A stretch of 64,000 nucleotides of DNA from an uncultured Rikenellaceae bacterium (lineage in GTDB: Bacteria; Bacteroidota; Bacteroidia; Bacteroidales; Rikenellaceae): assembly GCA_949287525.1 (NCBI GenBank), contig CASEGL010000004.1, positions 62,001 through 126,000 of the forward strand, given 5' to 3'. Positions 56,118 to 64,000 of this stretch are shown piece after piece. The translations under genes were made by a program, and so were the position numbers. Below the pieces are notes generated by a model. The model did no database searches. It was not told where the DNA came from and worked only from the letters and a program-made list of their open reading frames with translations. How positions within the stretch are numbered: the first letter of the stretch is position 1; each line of letters starts with the position of its first letter.

Positions 56118-57365
56118 ATGCCGCGTATCCGTACCGAATTTTTCATAGCCCGCCGGATCTCTTCCCGCGCGGGAGGACGAAGCAACGTGATGGTGCGCAT
56201 CGCCACGCTCACGGTGGCCGTAGGCATGGCGGTCATGATCCTCGCCCTGGCCATCGTCATAGGATTCAAACGCGAGATCACCTCCAAACTGGTCGGCTTC
56301 GGGGCCCATGTGCGCATTGTCAGCCTCTACTCCCACGACTCGTTCGAGACCGAGCCGATCCGGATCGACTCGGCGCTGATGGCCGATCTGGCCGCCCTGC
56401 CCCGCTGCTCCTCCGTCGCCCCCTATGCACTCAAGGGGGGCATGATCAAGACCCCCGACGCCATTCAGGGCGTCGCGCTGAAAGGGCTGACCGCCGACGG
56501 CGACACGACGTTCCTGCACCGCCACCTGGTGCGCGGCCGCCTGCCCCGCATCGGAGGCACCCGCACCAAGGAACTGCTTATTTCAGACAATGTGGCACGC
56601 CTGACCGGACTCGACACCGGCGACCGGGTGGAGATGCTCTTCGTGGACACCTCCCGCCCCGTGCGGCGCGACCGGTTCAAGATATGCGGCATCTATGCGA
56701 CCGGCATGGACGAACTCGACGACGCGATGACCTTCACCGACATCCGCAACGTCCAGCGCCTGAACGGCTGGGACGAGGAGCAGATTTCGGGATACGAATT
56801 GATGACCACCGACTTCGGCCGGCTCGACGACTTCGCCCAACAGGTGTACGAAACCGTATTCGACCATGCCGACCAGGCCTCCGACGTCCTGAAAGTCGAG
56901 GATGTGGTCAGTCTGAACCCCAACACGTTCGACTGGCTGCGGGCGCACAACGTCAATGCGGCGGTCATCATCGTGGTGATGCTGCTGGTGGCCTTCCTCA
57001 ACATGGTCTCGGCCATGCTCATCATCCTGCTCGAAAAGACGTCGATGATCGGCATGCTGAAGGCGCTGGGCATGCGCAACAGCGCCATCCGCACGGTCTT
57101 CATCCTGCGCTCCTTCCGCATCGTCGCCACCGGCATGCTGTGGGGCAACCTGATCGGACTCGGCCTGGCCGTACTGCAGCAGGCCACGGGGCTGGTCCGC
57201 CTCAACAGCACCGGATACATGCTCTCGCACGTTCCCATCAGCCTCGACTGGGGCTGGTGGTGCGCCCTGAATCTCGGCATCCCGCTCGTCATGCTGCTGC
57301 TGATGGGCATTCCCGCCCAGGCGGTGGCGGCCGTGAAACCCGAAAAGACCATCCGTTACCAATAA
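56118..57365 (+). CDS. FtsX/LolC-like ABC transporter permease
   Basis: The 415-residue protein has an N-terminal membrane helix (about 26-50, TLTVAVGMAVMILALAIVIGF), a large periplasmic MacB-like domain (about 55-265) and three C-terminal helices with ALGMRNSAIRTVFILRS between them, the LolC/LolE/MacB arrangement. Such proteins extract lipoproteins from the inner membrane or transmit force across it. No ATPase partner gene is next to it. The next gene (menG) starts 6 bases after its stop, so they are likely co-transcribed. The MacB-like domain makes an involvement in lipoprotein export plausible but unproven. Confidence 0.85.
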   Translation: MPRIRTEFFIARRISSRAGGRSNVMVRIATLTVAVGMAVMILALAIVIGFKREITSKLVGFGAHVRIVSLYSHDSFETEPIRIDSALMADLAALPRCSSVAPYALKGGMIKTPDAIQGVALKGLTADGDTTFLHRHLVRGRLPRIGGTRTKELLISDNVARLTGLDTGDRVEMLFVDTSRPVRRDRFKICGIYATGMDELDDAMTFTDIRNVQRLNGWDEEQISGYELMTTDFGRLDDFAQQVYETVFDHADQASDVLKVEDVVSLNPNTFDWLRAHNVNAAVIIVVMLLVAFLNMVSAMLIILLEKTSMIGMLKALGMRNSAIRTVFILRSFRIVATGMLWGNLIGLGLAVLQQATGLVRLNSTGYMLSHVPISLDWGWWCALNLGIPLVMLLLMGIPAQAVAAVKPEKTIRYQ

Positions 57366-57371
57366 TTCGCC

Positions 57372-58076
57372 ATGAGTGAAACGAAAAAGAAGATGGTGCG
57401 CGACATGTTCGACCACATCGCGCCCACGTACGACCGGCTGAATCACCTGCTCTCGTTCGGCATCGACCGGCTGTGGCGCCGCAAGACGGTGCGCCGGGTC
57501 GCCTCCGGCCGGCCGCAGCGGATCCTCGACCTGGCCACCGGCACCGGCGACCTGGCCGTCGCCATGGCACGCCGCATGCCCGAGGCCTCGGTGACGGGAC
57601 TCGACCTCTCGGCCGAGATGCTGGCCGTGGGACGGCTGAAGGTCGGACGGAAAGGGCTGACGGACCGCATCCGCCTCATCGAAGGCGACGCCGAAAGGCT
57701 CCCCTTTGCATCCGACACGTTCGATGCGGTGACCGTTGCCTTCGGCATCCGCAACTTCGGCGACATGGATGCCGGACTGCGCGAAGCGGTGCGGGTGCTG
57801 CGCAGCGGCGGACACCTCTGCATTCTGGAATTCTCGACCCCCGAAGGCCGGCTTTTCGGACCGCTCTACCGCTTTTATTTTCACCGCATTCTGCCCCTGA
57901 TCGGGCGGTTGATCTCACACGACGACAAAGCTTATCGCTATTTACCCGATTCGGTGGATCACTTTCCCAATAATTTACTATTTTTGCGCCGGATGAAAGA
58001 CGCCGGTTTTTCCAACTGCCGTTCCAGACGGTTGATGCGAGGCATCGCCTACATTTACGAAGGGGTGAAACCATGA
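57372..58076 (+). CDS. menG: Demethylmenaquinone methyltransferase
   Basis: MenG/UbiE methylates the quinone ring with S-adenosylmethionine in the last step of menaquinone synthesis. The 234-residue protein has MFDHIAPTYDRLN, motif I LDLATGTGD (52-60), LDLSAEML and AFGIRNF, all diagnostic of UbiE. Menaquinone is the likely electron carrier for complex I encoded elsewhere in the window. The stop overlaps the next start as ATGA. Confidence 0.95.
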   Translation: MSETKKKMVRDMFDHIAPTYDRLNHLLSFGIDRLWRRKTVRRVASGRPQRILDLATGTGDLAVAMARRMPEASVTGLDLSAEMLAVGRLKVGRKGLTDRIRLIEGDAERLPFASDTFDAVTVAFGIRNFGDMDAGLREAVRVLRSGGHLCILEFSTPEGRLFGPLYRFYFHRILPLIGRLISHDDKAYRYLPDSVDHFPNNLLFLRRMKDAGFSNCRSRRLMRGIAYIYEGVKP

Positions 58077-58582
58077 GGAGATTCACATTACAGCGCATCC
58101 TGTGCGTATTGTTCCTGCTGGCGGCAACGAGCGGTTGCATACGCCCCGAAGCCATCGCGTTCCACGGAGTGAGCGACATCGATCTGTCGTTGTCGGGTTC
58201 TCCCGCCGTAGCGCTCATGCTGGACGTAGAGAATGGCTCCTCGCACAACCTCACGATACAGGAGGCTGTCTTTTCCGTCTGCCGGCAGAACGGCGACCGT
58301 ATCGGACGGGTATGGCTGTCCGAAGCCGTCACCCTGCCCCGCAAAAGCCGCACCGACCTGAATGTTCCCCTGCGCGTGTCGCTCGACAACATGCTGACCG
58401 GCCTGGCGCTGCTGGGAGATCCGGAATCCGCCGTCCGCCAACTGTACGTCTCGGGCGAAGTCGCCGTCAAGGCCGGCTGCCTGAAACGACGCTTCACGAT
58501 CGACCACATGCCGCTCTCCGCATTCATGGAGCGCTTCGGGTTCGATCCGACAGCGGCGCTGGTGTCCGAAAACGCACGATAA
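58073..58582 (+). CDS. LEA-type-2-like lipoprotein (169 aa)
   Basis: Lipobox ATSGC (Cys22). The mature 147 residues show an Ig-like pattern of strands (FHGVSDIDLSLSGSPAVALMLDVENGSSHNLTIQEAVFSV and a later strand pair), which I take as a LEA_2 (WHy) type fold. This is judged from pattern rather than motif. Translation is coupled to menG by a 4-base overlap, and one base separates its stop from the next gene, so it belongs to an operon with menG and the SPOR protein. Confidence 0.7.
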   Translation: MRRFTLQRILCVLFLLAATSGCIRPEAIAFHGVSDIDLSLSGSPAVALMLDVENGSSHNLTIQEAVFSVCRQNGDRIGRVWLSEAVTLPRKSRTDLNVPLRVSLDNMLTGLALLGDPESAVRQLYVSGEVAVKAGCLKRRFTIDHMPLSAFMERFGFDPTAALVSENAR

Positions 58583-58583
58583 G

Positions 58584-59129
58584 ATGAAAAGGATCGTCTG
58601 CATATTGGGATTGCTGATCGGTACGGCCATCGGAACAACCGCCGAGGCGCAGCATATCCGTACGTTTACGGACGCATTGTCGCGTCCCGACAGCGTGAGC
58701 GACGCGACGGTGCGGGTCACACCCTACGGCACGGCGATCAAGGCGCTCGACCAGTACGACCGCCGGACGAAGCCGGCTTCGGTACAGGGCTACCGGATCC
58801 GCATCTTTTTCGACAACGGACAGAACGCCCGCAACGAAGCGCTGGAGACCCAGGAGCGTTTCCGCCGCGAATTTCCGGGCATTCCGACCTATTTGGGATA
58901 CGAAACGCCGTCCTACATGGTAACCGTCGGAAACTGCGTCACGATGGACGAAGCACTGATGCTTTGGAATCGGGTGCGTCACAGTTTCAAAACGGCTTTC
59001 CTGTGGCGCGGCAAGATTCCGGTCAGCGAGATCCTGCGGATCGAGGAGACGCTCCCCGCCGAACCGGCCGACTCCCTGCACAACGACAAAGCACTCAATG
59101 AACAAACATTGAATACCGTTCAATTTTAA
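58584..59129 (+). CDS. SPOR domain-containing exported protein (181 aa)
   Basis: A signal peptide (to about residue 22) is followed by a linker and a SPOR-like domain (about 60-150) with YRIRIFFDNGQNARNEA, a parallel of the sheet that binds denuded peptidoglycan glycans at division sites, and YETPSYMVTVGNCVTMDEALMLWNRVR. The C-terminus is polar. Localisation to the septum is inferred from the domain. It ends 17 bases before the cysteine-rich lipoprotein. Confidence 0.8.
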   Translation: MKRIVCILGLLIGTAIGTTAEAQHIRTFTDALSRPDSVSDATVRVTPYGTAIKALDQYDRRTKPASVQGYRIRIFFDNGQNARNEALETQERFRREFPGIPTYLGYETPSYMVTVGNCVTMDEALMLWNRVRHSFKTAFLWRGKIPVSEILRIEETLPAEPADSLHNDKALNEQTLNTVQF

Positions 59130-59146
59130 CCTAATTAACAAACATC

Positions 59147-59419
59147 ATGAAAAAGTTTACTTTGATTCTGACGGTAGCTGCTGCAGCTCTCGTTATGGTA
59201 TCGTGCGGTAACCGCAATGCAAAGAAAGCTGCTGAGGCAGCAGAAGTTGAAGTTGTTGCAACCGAGGCTGTTGAGGCTGCAGAAGCTGCTTGCCCCTGCA
59301 CCGAGTGCAACTGCGACCCCTGCACCTGCGCTGAGACCTGCACCGAGGCTTGCGCCGAGGGTGAGGCTGCTGCTACCACCGCCGAGGCCAGCGACGTTGC
59401 CGAAGCTCAGACGAAATAA
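59147..59419 (+). CDS. Cysteine-rich small lipoprotein (90 aa)
   Basis: The signal ends at lipobox VSC (Cys20). An Ala/Glu/Val-rich helix-like region (about 25-47) leads into eight cysteines within 21 residues, in pairs CPC, CNC, CTC and single C's (the segment begins CPCTECNCD), and the end is again Ala/Glu-rich. The Cys spacing resembles metal-binding peptides, but I know no named family. Codon use (GCT, GCA, GTT frequent) differs from neighbours and suggests high expression or recent origin. The strong terminator at 59446-59481 closes it. Confidence 0.75.
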   Translation: MKKFTLILTVAAAALVMVSCGNRNAKKAAEAAEVEVVATEAVEAAEAACPCTECNCDPCTCAETCTEACAEGEAAATTAEASDVAEAQTK

Positions 59420-59445
59420 TTTCCGCCTACCTTCGACACAAGGGA

Positions 59446-59481
59446 AAAAGGGAACTGCCCGTGCGGGCAGTTCCCTTTTTT
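59446..59481 (+). terminator. Terminator of the menG operon and cysteine-rich lipoprotein
   Basis: Perfect 15-bp stem 59446-59460 / 59465-59479 with a GTGC loop and a T tail. Confidence 0.95.
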
Positions 59482-59538
59482 CATATCCGCCGGCGGACGG
59501 CTCCGCCCGGGGACGCGCGGAAATCGGTTTTATTTCCG

Positions 59539-59546
59539 TACTTTTG
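59539..59546 (+). promoter_or_regulatory. -7 element upstream of the DEAD-box helicase
   Basis: TACTTTTG on the plus strand, 21 bases before the ATG at 59568. No TTG at the usual -33 spacing. Confidence 0.5.
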
Positions 59547-59567
59547 CCCGAATTGAAACGCATATAG

Positions 59568-61485
<1,918 letters not shown>

Positions 61486-61648
61486 CGCAACGCTGCAGCG
61501 GGCATGTCACCCGCCAGCCCACAGCCTCCGCTCCGTCGGGCGGAGGTTTTTCCATGCATGCCGCCCTGGCGGGCAGCAGCATGCCGCAGCCGGCAATGCC
61601 TCCATGTTCCACAGGCTGCCCGCACGGAGACACCCGACGCCAAACGCA

Positions 61649-61681
61649 AGAGGAGCGCAACCGTGCGGGTTGCGCTCCTCT
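61649..61681. terminator. Bidirectional terminator between the helicase and MarC genes
   Basis: AGAGGAGCGCAACC (61649-61662) pairs perfectly with GGTTGCGCTCCTCT (61668-61681). It lies between convergent genes. The T tail is short on both strands. Confidence 0.7.
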
Positions 61682-61713
61682 GTTGCTGACGTTGCCGCCG
61701 GCTCAGGCAGCCG

Positions 61714-62394
61714 TTACAGCACCTGTATGTGAAAGATCTTGGAGATGCCGTCCACGATGATCTGCAAACCGATGCAAAAGATGAAGAAGGCGACCAGCTT
61801 GTTGATAATCATGTTCGTGGAGGTACCCAGTTTCTGCATGATATGGGGACCCAGTACCAGCATGATGTAGAGGCCTACCAGAATGACGATCGTTGCCAGC
61901 GCAATCATCGCATAGTTGATGCAAGTGTGCAGCAGGTTGCCCTCGACCGCCGAAGTTGCCATCAGGGTAAAGATCACCGAAATGCCGCCAGGTCCCATCG
62001 CTACCGGAAATGAGATCGGATAGAACAGCTTCATGTTCAACGCATTCTCATCCGCCCTGCGCGACTGTGCCGGCGTGGGCTGCGTGGAGACGGAAGGCTC
62101 CTCGTTCGATGACAGCAGTTCGTAGCCGGTGAGCATGATCACGAAACCGCCGCCCACCTGAATGACGGGAACCGCCAGTCCGAACATGAGCAGGATCAGA
62201 TGCCCCAGCAGCAGGCTGCAGATGCAGATCAGGATACAGTTCACCAGGATTTTCCGTGCGGCCTTCTTGCGCATGGCATCGTCCAGCCCCTTGAGATAAC
62301 CGTTCACCATCAGACCCTCGCTGATGGGGTTGATTACCGGAAAGAGCGTAATCAGCGCCGTAATGAACACGTACAATACACTATTCAACGTCAT
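61714..62394 (-). CDS. MarC-family integral membrane protein
   Basis: A 226-residue protein with six predicted helices and the MarC/NAAT start LFPVINPISEGLMVNGYL and the second-repeat mark FPVAMGPGGISVIFTL. Two NAAT repeats face each other. Once linked to multiple antibiotic resistance, the family's role is not settled and may include small-molecule transport. A TATCTTTG -7 element is at 62424-62431 (minus). A central Ser/Pro-rich loop (about 96-118) is predicted to be cytoplasmic. Confidence 0.88.
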   Translation of the reverse strand: MTLNSVLYVFITALITLFPVINPISEGLMVNGYLKGLDDAMRKKAARKILVNCILICICSLLLGHLILLMFGLAVPVIQVGGGFVIMLTGYELLSSNEEPSVSTQPTPAQSRRADENALNMKLFYPISFPVAMGPGGISVIFTLMATSAVEGNLLHTCINYAMIALATIVILVGLYIMLVLGPHIMQKLGTSTNMIINKLVAFFIFCIGLQIIVDGISKIFHIQVL

Positions 62395-62487
62395 ATCGTC
62401 TCTCCGCCTTAATTAAAATCGCGCAAAGATAGGGATTTAAACGCAATTATATCCCGACCGGCCGATTTACCGCAACCTGTGGCCGGA

Positions 62488-63501
62488 CTATCGGGCAAAG
62501 CGCCCCTGTGCGATCAGATACTCCGCGATCTGCACGGCATTGAGCGCCGCACCTTTCAGGATCTGATCGGCCACACACCAGAAGGCCAGTCCGTTCGGGT
62601 CGGCCGTATCCTTGCGGATGCGTCCCACATAGACGGGATCCTTGCCGGCGATGAACAGCGGCATGGGGTACTCCTGGCGCTGCGGATCGTCCATGACGAC
62701 GATGCCCTGGGCATGTTCGAAGGCCGCACGCGCCTCCTCGGGGGTCACGGGACGCTCCGTCTCGACCCACACGCTCTCGGAATGGGCGCGCATGACGGGT
62801 ACCCGCACGCACATGGCGCTGACGGCCACGTCCGAGTGGAGAATCTTCTTGGTCTCGTTCACCATCTTCATCTCCTCCTTGGTGTAGCCGTTGTCGGTGA
62901 AGACGTCGATCTGCGGAATCAGGTTGCCGGCCAGCTGATAGGCAAACTTCTCGACGCGGGGCTGCTCGCCGGCCGCAATCTCGCCGTACTGACGCTCCAG
63001 TTCAGCCATTGCGCTGGCTCCTGCGCCGCTGGCGGCCTGATACGTGGAGACGTACACCCGACGGATATGGGAGACATCCTCAATGGCCTTCAGTGCCACG
63101 ACGAGCTGGATCGTCGAGCAGTTCGGATTGGCGATCACGCGGCGCGGCGTGTCCAGCGCGTCCTCCGGATTGACCTCCGGAACGACCAGCGGCACATCGG
63201 CATCCATCCGGAATGCGCTCGAGTTGTCGATCATCAGCGTGCCGAACTTCGTGATCGTCTTCTCGAACTCCTTGGAGGTGCCGCCTCCGGCCGAGACAAA
63301 GGCAATGTCCACCCCCCGGAAGTCGTCGTTATGGCACAACTCCTTCACGACGATCTCCCGTCCGCGGAACACGTAACTGCTTCCGGCGCTGCGCGAGGAT
63401 CCGAACAACAACAGTTCGTCGATCGGAAAATCGCGACGTTCCAATACCCTCAGAAACTCCTGTCCGACGGCGCCGCTGGCGCCCACTATCGCTACTTTCA
63501 T
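62488..63501 (-). CDS. asd: Aspartate-semialdehyde dehydrogenase
   Basis: Asd reduces L-aspartyl phosphate to the semialdehyde with NADPH, at the branch to diaminopimelate, lysine, threonine and methionine. The 337-residue protein has the NADP loop [11 protein letters not shown] (6-16), SSAFRMD, and the catalytic Cys128 in NPNCST. The downstream his/arg motif region is [12 protein letters not shown]. It lies 60 bases after the penicillin-binding protein gene (same strand) and may be co-transcribed with it; both serve peptidoglycan synthesis. Confidence 0.97.
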   Translation of the reverse strand: MKVAIVGASGAVGQEFLRVLERRDFPIDELLLFGSSRSAGSSYVFRGREIVVKELCHNDDFRGVDIAFVSAGGGTSKEFEKTITKFGTLMIDNSSAFRMDADVPLVVPEVNPEDALDTPRRVIANPNCSTIQLVVALKAIEDVSHIRRVYVSTYQAASGAGASAMAELERQYGEIAAGEQPRVEKFAYQLAGNLIPQIDVFTDNGYTKEEMKMVNETKKILHSDVAVSAMCVRVPVMRAHSESVWVETERPVTPEEARAAFEHAQGIVVMDDPQRQEYPMPLFIAGKDPVYVGRIRKDTADPNGLAFWCVADQILKGAALNAVQIAEYLIAQGRFAR

Positions 63502-63561
63502 GTTTTTATGTCGTTTTTATATCGCTTTCGCTGCAAATGAGACTCCCGGTCAGAGAGTCGG

Positions 63562-64000
63562 TTACTCGAAAAATTCGTCGGTCTGGGTGCGGTTCGGCGC
63601 CTCCGAATCGGGACAGTCGTACTCGATCGCTCCGGCCGGACGGTAGAAACGGTCGGTCCGGCGGACTTCGCACGAAGGATCGTCGTAGACCTGCTTCATG
63701 AAGCCGGCAAATACGGGCAGCGCGATCGACGCACCCTCGGCGCCGGACAACAGATAGGCGCTCTGATCCTCACAGCCGACCCAGGTGCCGGCCACCAGAT
63801 TGGGGGTCACGCCCATGAACCATGCATCGCGCCCCTCCTGCGAGGTGCCGGTCTTGCCGCCCATCTCCACGTCGGAGAAGCCGTACATCCAGCGCAAACG
63901 GCCGCCCGTACCGGTGCGGACATTGTTCTGCAGCATCTGGACCATCGTATAGGCCGTCTGCTCGCTGATGGCGTCGCTCACCGAGGGGACAAAGCTGGCG
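63562..64000 (-). CDS. Class A penicillin-binding protein (PBP1A-like), C-terminal fragment
   Basis: Bifunctional PBPs polymerise and cross-link peptidoglycan. Only the last 145 residues are in the window, the 5' part lies beyond base 64000. The frame is open to the edge and reads ASFVPSVSDAISEQTAYTMVQMLQ, followed by the transpeptidase KTG motif in MGGKTGTSQEGRDAW and the GVTPNLVAGTWVG stretch, all near the C-terminus of class A PBPs. The final acidic tail is EAPNRTQTDEFFE. Confidence 0.9.
   Translation of the reverse strand, partial: ASFVPSVSDAISEQTAYTMVQMLQNNVRTGTGGRLRWMYGFSDVEMGGKTGTSQEGRDAWFMGVTPNLVAGTWVGCEDQSAYLLSGAEGASIALPVFAGFMKQVYDDPSCEVRRTDRFYRPAGAIEYDCPDSEAPNRTQTDEFFE

Overview
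This window is a chromosomal segment of a high-GC Bacteroidales bacterium, most like Alistipes (Rikenellaceae). That placement is an inference from three things. Promoters fit the Bacteroidetes pattern (TTTG or TTG, about 20 bases, TAnnTTTG). Complex I is encoded without nuoE, nuoF or nuoG. The window is rich in Bacteroidetes-type lipoproteins (PCMD, DUF4493-like, BACON-like). Genes are densely packed on both strands, and long antisense ORFs are a GC artefact. I see no CRISPR array, prophage or complete insertion sequence.

Layout. 1-6.4 kb: gpsA 3' end, ssb, a purine nucleoside phosphorylase, lpxK, the panC-panD pair, a lipoprotein ApbE and a lipid-kinase-like protein. 6.5-7.1 kb: tRNA-His and tRNA-Leu. 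7.3-10.7 kb: a tig-clpP-clpX proteostasis operon. 10.9-12.7 kb: two small lipoproteins and a HAD phosphatase. 13-15.2 kb: an EF-G paralogue with a degenerate GTPase centre. 15.5-18.3 kb: an ABC-2 exporter pair and a small collagen-like lipoprotein. 18.4-19.4 kb: a 1-kb stretch without a convincing protein gene, holding degenerate repeats and a promoter-to-terminator unit with strong hairpins. 19.4-20.4 kb: threonine aldolase. 20.6-30.5 kb: nuoABCDHIJKLMN on the minus strand. 30.6-32.7 kb: a small secreted protein, mutY and ybaK.

32.8-42.8 kb: a seven-gene minus-strand cluster of exported proteins, consisting of five large lipoproteins (fimbrillin-like, DUF4493-like, PCMD) and two paralogous outer-membrane beta-barrels. 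It is a plausible but uncharacterised surface structure. 43-45 kb: groES-groEL. 45.1-46.9 kb: a BACON-like lipoprotein broken by a frameshift. 46.9-52.7 kb: a tripartite RND efflux operon. 53-56 kb: an N-terminally truncated EamA transporter, a nitroreductase, a YugP-like membrane protease and an SDR oxidoreductase. 56.1-59.4 kb: an FtsX/LolC-like permease, menG/ubiE, a LEA-like lipoprotein, a SPOR-domain protein and a cysteine-rich mini-lipoprotein. 59.5-64 kb: a DEAD-box helicase broken by a frameshift in motif V, a MarC-family protein, asd, and the C-terminal end of a class A penicillin-binding protein.

How the genes work together: central housekeeping (NAD-linked phospholipid precursor synthesis, pantothenate, lipid A, menaquinone, protein folding and degradation, cell-wall precursor supply) is interleaved with anaerobic respiration (Nuo, menaquinone, ApbE) and envelope functions. 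The most interesting items are the EF-G paralogue, the seven-gene surface locus, the unexplained transcription unit at 18.8-19.3 kb, the two frameshifted genes and the half-deleted EamA transporter.
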